Source: Symsagittifera roscoffensis
Lineage: Eukaryota > Xenacoelomorpha > Acoela > Convolutidae
Assembly: GCF_963678635.1 (NCBI RefSeq)
Contig: NC_087064.1
Location: 80,699,526-80,763,525, forward strand
DNA: 64,000 nucleotides
Direction of reading: 5' to 3'
The notes under the pieces are model-generated. The model did not search any database. It was not told the origin of the DNA and saw only the letters and a program-made list of their open reading frames with translations. Both the position numbers and the translations under genes were made by a program. This document shows positions 22,906-34,055 of this stretch, in pieces (positions within the stretch are counted from its first letter, which is position 1; every line of letters begins with the position of its first letter).

Positions 22906-23879
22906 TCCCACTCGGCCGTTCCCTCCCATTGGGATAGGGGCTTTTTTTTTTGGTCGGCTGAGATCCGCTAATAAATCCTCTGAACACGAAGGTGGCTGTC
23001 CTCGCCAATAGCCACACAACACCTCCGTTCTCCAAGAAAAAGAACTAGGTGTCCGTCCACTTGGGTTTAGTCATTGATGAAGATACTCTTCAGAACAAAG
23101 GATTCCCACAGGACTCTAAGCCAACTTTGAATCGAATAAGAATTTGGCGAGAAATGTAAAATCTTTACCTGTTGTCCGTAATTGCTATTCATATTTTCGA
23201 TTTGTTCTGCTTTGTTTACCTTAGGCTAACAATCACTCCCCTGAGCTTACAACTTATCGTAGCATACAATGCTAAACCTCTATAAACGCAAGTTGATGCT
23301 GTCCTTGGCGATTTTGCAATAGTCGACATTACGAAAGAATCATCAATTTTATAATGGCACTCAGTCACACAGTTCCGCATATAAATCATATTCATATCAT
23401 GGTTCCGAAAAAGGAGAAGTCCAAATTCCGCGAAAAAAAAAAGATAACACTCGAGTGATAAAATCAGTCGGACATAACACGTTAGTTTAGATGTTCTAGT
23501 TTAACTTATGGAAAGTCTTTGGTTTTGTTCATTGATCAGGTTTGTGGGTCTTAACTGTCATGTGCATTGTGGTATTGTCTTGGTTTGACAAGTTGCAGAA
23601 GCCGTTTGCAGTTTCTACTTTGATTTATGACTTTCATGATATCCAGCCAAATGAACTCGAGTTTTAGCATCTTACTTTTAATTCTAAGTTCGGCAGAGGA
23701 AAAATGAAATTACTATCCGGTCTGTCTATAGGCATCTTACATTTTACTTTCGCTTTCAGTTTTTTGTTGAGCGAAACTCTTTTTTCGCGCCTCAGGGCCG
23801 TTTCTTGTGTCTAGAATTTCTTCAATTGCAGCAAACGTCGTTCACCTGGAGCTAGATGTCGCGCGAGGGCTTTTAGTCA
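22906..23879. other. No gene seen
   Basis: Mixed-composition DNA downstream of the duplication. No transposon termini, RNA gene or convincing coding frame. Confidence 0.4.
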
Positions 23880-25079
23880 CGTCCTGTCATTCATGATCGG
23901 ATCTAAGATTTTCTTGAGGGGGAGGACTTTCAAAGATTTGTTGACATGTTGAGATTTTAGGTCGATCAAATTGAGCTTCCGAGCGCTCCCAGAACAGTAT
24001 ACAGACCCTATTTGAAAAAAAAAAACAAATCAAAAAGCCGTTTCTGAGCACTTTTTTTGAAAAATTAAAAAAAAAACGCGTTCTTTTGGCGCGCGCTTCC
24101 CCTCAAAGTTAGTATATATTGGCGCAATTAGTATATTTAGACGACAGAAAGTTCGGCTCTTTTTCCTTTATCCCCCCCACCTGCAAATTTTTTCATTTGA
24201 AGTTACTGTTCACTTTGTTCAATTGTTATGAAAATTGACAGGCGGACTAATTAGGCCATGACAAACATATTTGGTCTTCATAATTTACCTTGTAAAACCA
24301 CTCGTTAGACCATAAAATTCATGTTTAAGTGGGGGGGGGACCGAAAGTTCTTATATCAAATTGCTCTCAAAATAAAAACCAAAAATTACTGCAAAAGCAA
24401 ATCTGAAAGCTACAATATTAAAATATAAATTGCATACGAAACAAAAATGACGTATAATTTAAAAATAACGTTGCAACTATGTCGCCAGAATGTTGTAATT
24501 TTTTGTGCATACTGACTAGTTTAATTTGTTACAGCAAAACAATAAGTCGCTCAAGAAAATCAACCGGTCTTACTTCATATTTTTTGGAATTTTTTTGTTA
24601 TAAACCTTTGTTACTGTAATTCGCCGTTACGATTTTAACTTGTTAATGAAAAACCCCATTGTCTTATATCACCTATATGCTAAGCTTGCCGCCTTGGAAA
24701 ACTGAAAGCTTGAAATAGTTATTTGAAACTTTTCTTCGTTAATTGGATTTCAGAATTATCAAATTATGTATTTTATGAAAAATTGGTGATAAAAAATAGC
24801 GTGGGTTGAATACAAAACACAGCTACATACACAAAACTACATTCAACTAATTATGTGCAAAAATAAACGCACGTTTGTTGACAGACATTATTTACTTCAA
24901 GCAGTGCGCATATGGTATGCTTGCATGCTTGCAACACAAAATTTGACGATTACTTGGCAACAAAAAAAAACAGATAAAGCCTCTATATAAATAGCAGCAT
25001 TAGGTAAACTGTGAGAGCATAGGTATTCTGCATACGCGACGATCGTGTCGAAAATGGGAACTGAAGAAGCGAAAAAAGG
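23880..25079. other. No gene; one degenerate hAT-like end
   Basis: GATCGGATCTAAGATTTTCT followed by TTGAGGGGGAGG (about 23894-23928) resembles the left end of the hAT at 14874. A C-rich run follows at 24171-24180, but no matching right end or target duplication could be fixed. The remainder, with a G run at 24332-24339, has no recognisable gene. Confidence 0.4.
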
Positions 25080-25087
25080 CATCAATG

Positions 25088-25148
25088 GATCTGCTTAACA
25101 ATTGCCCCCCCTTTTTTAAGAAAGGGGGGCAATTGTTAAGTAGGTCCG
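25088..25148. mobile_element. 61-bp near-perfect foldback flanked by 8-bp direct repeats
   Basis: The arms CTTAACAATTGCCCCCC and its complement surround a short AT-rich loop; the outer parts (GATCTG / CGGACCTA) pair imperfectly. Perfect direct repeats CATCAATG flank it at 25080-25087 and 25149-25156. Size and layout fit a minimal remnant of an element that makes 8-bp target duplications (hAT-like). Confidence 0.65.
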
Positions 25149-25156
25149 CATCAATG

Positions 25157-25651
25157 TATATTGTATAAAAACTTGAAAATGACATATAGTATGCGAACTG
25201 TATTGGATATGACAGGGGGGGGGGCTTGAGTTATTAACAAGTTAAAATATTTATCAGGCGATTTTATTTGTTTGGACATTTACACTTTGAAACTTGTTTT
25301 GAAGCCACTTATCATCGTGGAGGCCAAATCGTTGTGATCTAATCTCTTTTCGCCTTTGATCCTTTAATTGATCTGCTTCTACTGCACGCACACTTGACCA
25401 GTTTGGTCCCATCGATTCAACTTGGATCACAGGGGTCTATGGTCGTGCTTCAACTTCAGGCTAGACTCCTTTTCCTTTTCCCCTAATTGAAAGCACTCAA
25501 GTATAGTATAAAGAAAACAAAACTGACATCGTGTTCGGGTTTTTTGTTTTGTTCTAAGGTGTGAATAGCGAAAATTCTCCTGCCCATGTGAAGAATCTCC
25601 CCCTTAATTGATTAAGTAAACAATATATAACAAACAAAAGCCGTAAGGTCT
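25157..25651. other. Left flank of the LTR cluster, no gene seen
   Basis: Contains a G run (25215-25225) and otherwise unique sequence, ending in GGTCT (25647-25651), the left target duplication of LTR1. Confidence 0.5.
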
Positions 25652-27902
25652 TGTAGAATTGGTGCTTCTACTGTATTACATGCCATAGTAACCTCGGTGT
25701 AAGAATGGTAATTCATGATGAAAATGGTCGAAAATTGCAAATTTTGATTTTAACGTAAACCGACTGTATGACCTTGTAGCAATGAAATTAAGTGATAGAT
25801 AAGCTAAGTTTGAGAGCAAACAATCGTAATCGGACTCTGCACCTTGAATTTGACCTCTGGGACGAAGAATTAAAAGAAGCGCGCAAAATCTGGAAACCCC
25901 CCCGGATTGCGAAACACTGGTCCGATCCTTATGAAAACTGTTGGGTGACTAATAGAGATGATTTCAGCCGGGCATGCCAATTTCCAGACCCCTGGGACCC
26001 CTGGGGGACAAGTAAAAATGATTTCCAAAAATACAACTAGCACTTTTTGTAAACCGGTAACTAATGGTCAGAATGACTTCATGTTGCAATATGTTGTAGC
26101 CCTAGGCGAGGGAAGTTCACCACCGGGATTTTGAACGCATCCGGTTATTACTTCCGGTTTTATGCCCTATGAAATCAAAACTCACTTTTTGTGATTTCTC
26201 GACCCCTGATAATGCTAGGAGGCTGAAACTTGGGGGGATGGTAGTTGGGGGAAGACCTAAAATGTAGTAATGTTTGAACCCTACCCGGCGGCTACCTCGG
26301 AAGCTATTAGCACTTGAAAATTGCATTAGGCTATTAACACCTGAAAGTGATAATTGACTTGTGATTTTAATGCACCAATATGAAGGGGGCCCAACCCAGT
26401 AGGGGGACCCCTAGTGACCCAATCCTCTCCGGAACTTCCTATGGGTTGAAAATGGCATCTTTAGGGAAAAGTGTTAATTGACCCAAATTTTTCGAAAATA
26501 TGGGAAGGGATGGTCCGATATGAATGAAACTTAGTGGAAATGATCTCCCATCAAAAATAAGACGTTTGGACGCGTTTGACCTCATATGACCTCGGATGAC
26601 CTCTAAGAGGTCATTTGGCATTTTTGACCCCAAGACCCCCGGAACCCCCTGGAAAGCAAAAATTTAGCTTAGTAAGGAGCCGTAAGGGGTACCTACCCAC
26701 CTGGAAGGGGAAGCCCTTGAATCGAGAATTTTTAGTTTTGACCTTTGTACCCGAGCGAAAGTGATTTTCTGTAATTAGCAAACATTGGGGTCAGCTTAAC
26801 CCACTCCAATTGGACTTTCGATAAGAACGACAAATAAGTAAAAAATACAGCCCCGGGACAAAAATTGAGACCATCTATGGGGGGAAATGGGAGTTTCGGG
26901 ATGAAAATTTTATGAACATACCTAGCATATTAAATAAATTCTTGTGGTGTTTTTTTTTTCGGATCAAAACGGACACGGGGAAGGGAATTACCCAGCCCTA
27001 GGACTTAGGGGAAAAAAATTAAAAATGACCAAAAATGGAAATTTTTCAAGTATCATGGAAGTTAAATTCCCGATTATGTGAGAACTTCCCAATTCAAGGG
27101 AAAGGTAAAAAGTTAGGAAGAACTAAAATAAAATAATGCAAGATGTTATTTGTCAAATACGGTTGGAAGCTAATTTTGTAGTTGAACCCAATGTTTGCTC
27201 AGTATGTCCTTATTAACTAAGTGCCACCCCGATGTTTAATTGAAGCTGACCTAATGGTTGATTCAGCTGATAAGTCCTGAGTGGCAGCTAGTTAAGTGAA
27301 TGTTAGTAGGTATAGGGAACGGTATGCCTCTGACCGAACCAAAAGTAAATAAAGATAACGATACGCGATTAAGGCACAACCACCGAACTGGAGAGAACAA
27401 GGGAGAGACTTATAGAATTCAGACGGGTCCTGAGGTTGACTTGTGAAATTTTAAAAGTGAGTTCTCGCCGCGAGATTTTTAGTGAAGCTTTGTGAAGCAA
27501 AGTTGAAGAGTTGTTTAGAATTGATTGTAAAGTGAACTGCAAGAGGCAGTTTTCCGGAACTTATCGCAGATTAAATTCATTGATACTTAATAAATTGTAT
27601 TCAGGCCACTTAGTGGTCCTTATACTCGGCTTTTTATATATTTATTTCTGAATTCAATTACTCTCCAGTCTCTTGCGATTTTTTCCGAGGAAGAGAACAG
27701 CCGAAAGCAATCGAGCAAAGGGGGCGCAACCCAGTGTAGTACATCGATCGACCAACAAATTCAACCTTTAAACCGAAGGGATTGTCACCAAATACCGGAT
27801 CACAGCTCACCCCTTGCTGGTTCTGGTATTTAGGGAAGGGACTTAGCGGACAATATAGAAGGGATATATTGGGTCTAAACAGTCAAATTCCCCAAGATGT
27901 CA
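25652..27902 (+). repeat. LTR1 of a Ty3/gypsy family (2.25 kb), behaves as a solo LTR
   Basis: Starts TGTAGAATTGG and ends AAGATGTCA (TG...CA), flanked by a 5-bp duplication GGTCT at 25647-25651 and 27903-27907. It is followed directly by non-element sequence rather than a primer binding site, so it is a solo LTR. It carries a polyadenylation signal AATAAA at 27589-27594 and, before it, short hairpins (TTCTCGCCGCGAGA; GGCCACTTAGTGGTCC just after). Its 5' third differs from LTR2 and LTR3 at about two dozen sites. Its 3' part is nearly identical to LTR3. Short frames inside are not genes. Confidence 0.88.
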
Positions 27903-28464
27903 GGTCTCCGCTCAAATCTGATTGGATGGTAAATTTTCCTTTAACCAAGAGAACAATCTCCAACTAAATTGATGTAAGGGTGATGTTCACTTTGGTCCAA
28001 AACTTTTTTCAGCCAATCAGATTTGAGCATAGTATATACAGGCCTTACAGCTTATATCAGCCATTTACTTTAAAGGAGAGATTGTTCACTTGATGGTGGC
28101 GTTCAACTGTGCCGAAGTACATTAGTGCGGAAACTAAAAATGTGTTCAACAGTGCCGAAAGCTGAGGACATTTGAGCTCTGTTTGCAAATTTGTTTGAAA
28201 AATGGCGAGTTTGGCGAGTTAATTGTTTGTTCAGATTCCGCGCTTGGGAAACTTTTGTTTAATTAACTAACAAGCCCCAATAATTACAAAAGCCGTTTTT
28301 GACTTTTTAACTTGTGTCAATTTAAATTGATTTACATGGTAATGATTTGGGTACAGTAAAAACAGTTTTCAAATTAATTTTTGTCCCTGTTGAAGAACAT
28401 TTCGTTTTCACATCTCGATTTTGTCTAACCAATCAAGTTGAAGTCAAATAGTTTCCGTTCAAAC
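27903..28464. repeat. 563-bp flank segment, left copy
   Basis: Nearly identical to 38427-38989, with only a few substitutions. It begins with the GGTCT target duplication, so it was host flank of the ancestral insertion. It includes an inverted pair GCTCAAATCTGATTGG (27910-27925) and its complement (28014-28029), plus a second inverted pair around CAATCTCC, suggesting an older small foldback inside. At 28465 it changes abruptly to retrotransposon interior sequence. Confidence 0.85.
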
Positions 28465-28465
28465 T

Positions 28466-28804
28466 TAGTTGGTGCTTAGTTACATTGAGTGCGATCCCAC
28501 CTGAACTGTTTTGCAGACGATTGATAATGATGATTATGAAAGTGAAAGGGTTGGATCGTACCATGAAGAGTAAAATTACTTCAGTTACGTGCCCTCTTAG
28601 GTTACTCTTTGTGCTATATCAATGTTTATTTAACGTGAACTAACTGTTGGGTCCGCGATATTTTAAGGGTAAAAATTTAAAGGGAGGGAAAACGACTAAG
28701 TGTTAGGGAGCACGGCGAGGCGAAGAGTTATGTAACTTATCATTAGGCCTCGTTATGAGTTACTTTTTCATTATTCGGGAGAATATTAGACTAGAAGGGC
28801 AGAC
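28466..28804 (+). repeat. Orphan 3' end of the retrotransposon interior
   Basis: 340 bp matching 35831-36170, the non-coding end of the interior just before LTR3, including the purine-rich AGAAGGGCAGA next to the LTR start. Here it sits immediately upstream of LTR2 with no gag-pol before it. A rearrangement must have joined flank sequence to the interior at 28465/28466, with about one shared base. Confidence 0.85.
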
Positions 28805-30326
28805 TGTAGAATTGGTGATTCTACTGTTTTACATGCCATAGTAACCTCGGTGTAAGATTGGTAATTCATGATGAAAATGGTCGAAAATTGCGAAATTTGA
28901 TTTTAACGTGAACGTACTGTATGACCTTATAGCAATGAAGTTAAGTGATAGATAAGCTTAGTTTGAGAGCAAACAATTGTAATCGGACTCTGCGCCTTGA
29001 ATTTGACCTCTAGGACGGAGAATTAAAAGAAGAGCCTAAAATCTGGAAACAGCCCCCCCCCCCCCCGGATTGGGTACCATTGATCCGATCCTCAAGAAAA
29101 TTGTTGGGTGACTAAAAGACATGATTTTAGCCAGGCATGCCAACTTTCAGACCCCTGGGACCCCTGGGGAGCGAGTGATAATGATTTCCGAAATTGCAAC
29201 TAGCACTTTTTGTAAACCGGTAACTAATTGTCGAAATGACTTCATGTTGCAATAAGTTGTAGCCCTAGGCGAGGGAAGTTCACCACCGGGATTTTGAACG
29301 CATCCGGTTATTACTTCCGGTTTTATGCCCTATGAAAACAAAACTCACTTTTTGTGATTTCTCGACCCCTGATAACGCTAGGAGGCTGAAACTTGGGGGG
29401 ATGGTAGGTTGGGGAAGACCTAAAATGTAGTAATGTTTGGACCCAACCCGGCGGCTAGCCCTTGAACTTTCAAGTATCATGGAAGTTAAATTCCCGCTTA
29501 TGTGAGAACTACCCAATTCAAGGGAAAAGGAAAAAGTTAGGAAGAACTAAAATAAAAAAATGCAATGGGTCATTTGTCAAATACGATTGGGAGCTGATTT
29601 TGTAGTTGAACCCAATGTTTGCTCAGTATGTCCTGATTAACTAAATGCCACCCCCATGTTTAATTAAAGCTGACCTAATGGTTGATTCAGCTGATACGTC
29701 CTGAGTGGCAGCTAGTTAAGTGAATGTTAGTAGGGATAGGGAACGGTACGCCTCTGACCGAACCGAAAGTAAATAAAGATAACGATACGCAATTAAGGCA
29801 CAACCACCGAACTGGAGAGAACAATTGAGAGACTTATAGAATTCAGACGGGTCCTGAGGGTGGCTCGTAAAACTTTTATAATGAATTCTCGACGCGAGAT
29901 TTTTAGTGAAGTTTTGTGAAGCAAAATTGAAGAGTTGCTTTGAATTGTTTGTAAAGTGAACTGCAAGAGGCAGCTTTCCGGAACTTATTGCAGATTAAAT
30001 TCATTGATACTTAATAAACTGTATTCAGGCCACTTAGCGGTTCTTATACTCGGCAACTTATATATTTAGTTCTGAATTCAATTACTATCCAGTTTCTTGC
30101 GATTCTTTCCGAGGAAGAGAACAGTCGAGTGCAATCGAGCAAAGGGGGCACAACCCAGTGTAGTACATCGATCGACCACCAAATTCAACCTTTCAACCGA
30201 AGGGATTGTCACCAAATACGGGATCACAGCTCACTCCTTGCTGGTTCTGGTATTTAGGGAAGGTACTTAGCGGACAATATAGAAGGGATATATTGGGTCT
30301 AAACAGTCAAATTCCCCAAGATGAAA
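28805..30326 (+). repeat. LTR2 (1.52 kb, internally deleted), 5' LTR of the full interior
   Basis: Starts TGTAGAATTGG like the other LTRs and ends AAGATGAAA just before the primer binding site. Its first ~530 bp are almost identical to LTR3, while the remainder carries private differences from both LTR1 and LTR3. Compared with LTR3 it lacks 36821-37236 and about 37247-37566, leaving a small island AGCCCTTGAA at 29457-29467 between two deletions. Confidence 0.85.
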
Positions 30327-30327
30327 T

Positions 30328-30345
30328 TGGCGCTCCTGGGTGGGC
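30328..30345 (+). promoter_or_regulatory. Putative primer binding site
   Basis: TGGCGCTCCTGGGTGGGC lies one base after LTR2. It begins with TGG as expected for pairing with a tRNA 3' CCA. The tRNA was not identified. The start of minus-strand DNA synthesis is the inferred role. Confidence 0.55.
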
Positions 30346-30408
30346 GCTCTTTAGACTACAGTTGCGTGAAACGATACGTTTGATCAACTACTAGACGATA
30401 CGCTTGCA

Positions 30409-31565
30409 ATGGCGATGAACGACGAAGATCGTCAACTCATGGCAGAGGCTGCGGTGGTGGCAGCAAACGCCCTCGACCGACAGCAAGGTGTGTTCGGATT
30501 CGGGACGATACGTCCGGACCGGTTTTTGTCCAGCAGCTACCAGAACTGGGTGGACTGGAGGAAGCACTTTGCGTGGGTGACCGATGCGAACCGGTGGGAC
30601 GACGAGCAAGCCCGGATGGTCCTGCCAACTTGCCTGACGGGTTGGGAACTTGACGAATTCACCAGCATGCCAGCCCACTTCAGCGAAGAATTGGAGGGAT
30701 TCGAACCACCAACTTTGGCAGCGATGTTGGCTGAGCTCGATCACCGCATGATGCCGTTTCAGACACAAGCTGGGGCCCGAGCAGAGTTCAAGAACTTGAT
30801 GCAGGGTGAAAAAGAAGGCTCAGGGAGTTTTCCCGTCGAGACAGATCCCTCGGCGATTATGCAAATGGTAATGCTGGGGCTCAGGCGAGGGACGCGATGA
30901 ATCGTGAGCAGTTCATCGATGGACTTTTCGACGTCGAGCTACAGGACCATCTATTGCGAGAAGACCTTGGGAACTTGGCACAAGCAATCGCTCGCGCACA
31001 GGCACTAGATCTAGTTAACAAATCATCAAGGGCCAGGAACAGAAAGAGACTGTATCTTGCACGCGTGGCGGAGGGCATTCCCGAGCCAACGGCTGAACCC
31101 AGTGTGGGAAGCGGACTGAGTGGGCGAGCACCTCAATTGGGGACGAGCTCGGCTCGTCAACCAGTGGGTACAGACCCAAGTATCCACCAATTGGTGAGTG
31201 CTCAGGGTGACCTGTTGACGCAGATGCAGAATATGACAGCCATGATGGGTAGATTCGTTAACTCTGTTATCCCCGCACCCCACCCGGAAAACCTACCCCG
31301 ACAAGAACAGGTTCAACGACCCAGGAAACTGTTTGACCCCTACCCTGGTGAAAGCCGGCAAAACTTTCCATCCAATGCAGGGGGGAGGTATGGGATGAAG
31401 AGTACGATACCCCGCGGTAATTCTCTCTCTTGTGGGCGACCCGGATACTTCGCGAAGCAGTGTCCCCAGAAAACTTCGAATCCTTTAAACTACCAGGTGC
31501 CGGGACAGAAGAGACTTTCCAAGGAGGGTTTGTCCCGGCCGAATTTAAGAGACAACAACAGATAA
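30409..31565 (+). pseudogene. gag: gag polyprotein, frameshifted
   Basis: The first frame starts at the ATG at 30409 and reads a capsid-like helical protein up to a TGA at 30898-30900. The second frame (from 30897) continues with LNRE-type text, NREQFIDGLFDVELQDHLL, and runs to 31565, so one indel near 30820-30850 broke a single gene. Near the end is a zinc-knuckle relic SCGRPGYFAKQC in which the first Cys and the His of the CCHC pattern are replaced. Known role: virus-like particle formation and RNA packaging. The upstream neighbour is LTR2; the leader from the primer binding site is only about 65 bp. Confidence 0.8.
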
Positions 31566-31734
31566 ATCGGGGTCCCCCGAACAGTGACGTTCCCCTGCGA
31601 GACCCCAAACCCCAGAAGCCCCCTCCTACCATGAGATGGAACGATGGCCCTACCGCGACCGAACAAGTGCAGTCCCTGTTCCATCAGACAAGCCCCAGCG
31701 AAGTGATGGAACCGATACGAAACGTGAATAGCCA

Positions 31735-32160
31735 GTGTCAGACCGAAATGTCTTTGGAGTTTGTGAGTGTGTGTCAGGTGCCCGAAGCGCCCTTCGGACT
31801 TATAGCAGAAGCCAGCGTGGGGGGACCAGTGTAAAAGCTTTGGTGGATACTGGAGCCACTATCAACCTCATCCGCAGTGTAACTTACGATGGATTGAGGG
31901 AGCACCCAAGCTTGAAACCATACAACGGTTCCCTACAGACCGCAGATGGACGTCATGTGGCCGTAGATGGTTGGACTACAATGAAGTTGAAACTCGCGTC
32001 CATCGATGACGACATAGAAGCCTTGGTAGACCCAGAATTAAAAGCCGAGATGATTATAGGATTGCGATCCCTGAAGCAATTCCAGTGCTCCTTGGACTTT
32101 CATTGTGACAACTTGTGGACCGGACCGCAAGAAGAGTCGATTGTCCCTTTGCATTACTAA
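31735..32160 (+). pseudogene. Retropepsin-type aspartic protease region of pol
   Basis: A frame with the catalytic motif VDTGAT (D at 31846-31848) followed about 70 residues later by MIIGLRSL, the flap-distal hydrophobic-Gly motif of retropepsins. It overlaps the end of another frame (31430-31834), which indicates an indel near the gag-pol junction. Known role: cleaving Gag-Pol into mature proteins. It ends at TAA 32158-32160, after which the frame linking to RT is also disrupted. Confidence 0.8.
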
Positions 32161-32379
32161 CCCTTGACAATCTCCTCGTGCCAACCGGAGGCAACCGAGG
32201 ATGTGGATGACCCACAATGACTTCTATCATTCTCAGAGCCACCCGATACAAACTCAGCAGCTACCCGGGACGGCTGGCAACCCAGCCAATCCCCGACAGA
32301 CTCAGAGGAGAGCGGTCACGAGTACAATGAAGACCACGAAAAATGGGCGACTAGCGAGAAGGGGTCGATCGATCTACAA

Positions 32380-34055
32380 GTGCAAGCGAGGCGTCACTTG
32401 GACGAGGACATCGAGAAGATTTTGGAGTTAGCGGCACCGGGAGTGACAGGGACCGAGAGAGACAGGCTTGCTGACCCTGTCCGATCATACCGGGACGTGT
32501 TTGCTCTAACCGATGCCGAGTTAGGACGAAATAATTTAGTGACACTTTGGATCGATACGGGGGACACGGGCCCAATAACGATACCTCCTCATCGGACTTC
32601 TCCAGCCAAAATGCCGATCAATGCTGGAGGAAGGAGTGATCCGACCTTCCAAAAGCCCCTATAGTGCCCCAATTGTCTTACAGACAAAGAAGGACGGGAG
32701 TTGGCGGTTCTGCGTGGACTATCGGAAGTTGAATGATGCGACGGTCAAGGACGCTTTCCCGATTCCGAAAATCCATCAAACGTTCGATGCACTCAATGGA
32801 CAGAAATACTTCTCGTCTCTGGACTTGGCAAGCGGGTTTTGGCAAGTGCCAGTAGCCGAGGAGGACCGACACAAGACTGCCTTCGTGACCCCAGATGGAG
32901 GATTCTACGAGTATGTAATGATGCCCTTTGGGTTGTCCAACGCCCCTGGGACGTTTCAGCGACTCATGAATGAGCTGTTTCGGGAACATTTGTGGAAGTG
33001 GGCTCTAGTGTTTCTTGACGATGTCTTGGTCTACAGTAAGTGTGAAGAGGACCACTTCTCACACCTGAAGGCTACATTACAGCTACTTAGGGAGGCAAAC
33101 TTGAAGCTCAAACCGAAGAAGCGCAAGCTGGTTTAGAGGGAGGTCACTTACCTGAGCCACATGATCGGAAACGAAGGTATCCAAGCCAAATGGACCCCGA
33201 GAAAGGGGAAGTGGTTAAGAAATGGCCAGTACCCACCACGGTTAAAGGGATCAGATCTTTCCTCGGCTTCTGCAACTACTACCGTCGGTTTGTGAAGGAC
33301 TTCGCGGTGATTGCAAGCCCATTGACCGCTTTGACGAAAGAGAAGGTGCCTTTCATTTGGACCGACGAATGTCAGACAGCCTTCGATAGACTGCGGAAGG
33401 AGCTCCTCACGGCCCCAGTACTGGAGTTTCCCGACTACACAGGGACCTTTATATTGGATACGGATGCGAGCAATACCAGCTTAGGTGCGGTGCTCTCGAA
33501 TGTCATCAACGGGAAGGAAAGACCCCTCGTCTATGCCAGCAGGGTGATGTCCAAAACGGAGACGAACTATTCTACGATAAAACGAGAAGCATTAGCTGTC
33601 GTGCAGGCGTGCAGGCGGTGAAGTGGTTCAAGTCCTATATCTGGGGCGTGAAGTTTGTGCTGTGGACTGACCACTCCAATCTTCAATGGCTCTTCAAACA
33701 GAAAGAGCCCGATGGGATGACCTTCCGAATGCAGCAGCAGCTTCAGGAGTTTGACTTCAATGTGGTCAATAGAGCCGGGGCAAAACACGGAAATGCGGAT
33801 GGGCTCTCCAGAATGCTAGAAGAGAGGCCCGACTGGATGCCAGGGGAGAGGGAAAAAGAATTCGGATCCTGCCCAGAGCCCATTTCCCTCGAGGAGGCCT
33901 TACAGGAAGCAAGTCAACACCGAGTGGAGACTGTCGCAATGTTCAGTGATGAAACCAATGGAGAGGAGGAAGTGGAAACAATCACCTGGGAAAGGACTCA
34001 CTCAGAAACCTCCTCTCTCCAAAAAAAGGACGAAGCGATTGCTCAGGTGTTCTAA
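32380..34055 (+). pseudogene. Reverse transcriptase and RNase H regions of pol, with several breaks
   Basis: The RT starts in one frame and shifts near 32620-32640 into MLEEGVIRPSKSPYSAPIV, with DGSWRFCVDYRKLN, SSLDLASGFWQVPV and the active site FLDD at 33011-33022. A TAG at 33134-33136 interrupts the palm/connection. RNase H follows (DTDASN near 33460, later TDHSNLQWL and GNADGLSR). An 8-bp tandem duplication GTGCAGGC at 33601-33616 shifts the frame inside RNase H. A TAA at 34053-34055 then separates it from integrase in the same frame. Known role: copying element RNA into DNA and removing the RNA template. Confidence 0.9.

Noticed and set aside
30406-30768. Long antisense frames opposite gag-pol (30391-30768, 33982-34371 and similar)
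   Set aside because: Shadow frames of the GC-rich pol strand without motifs.
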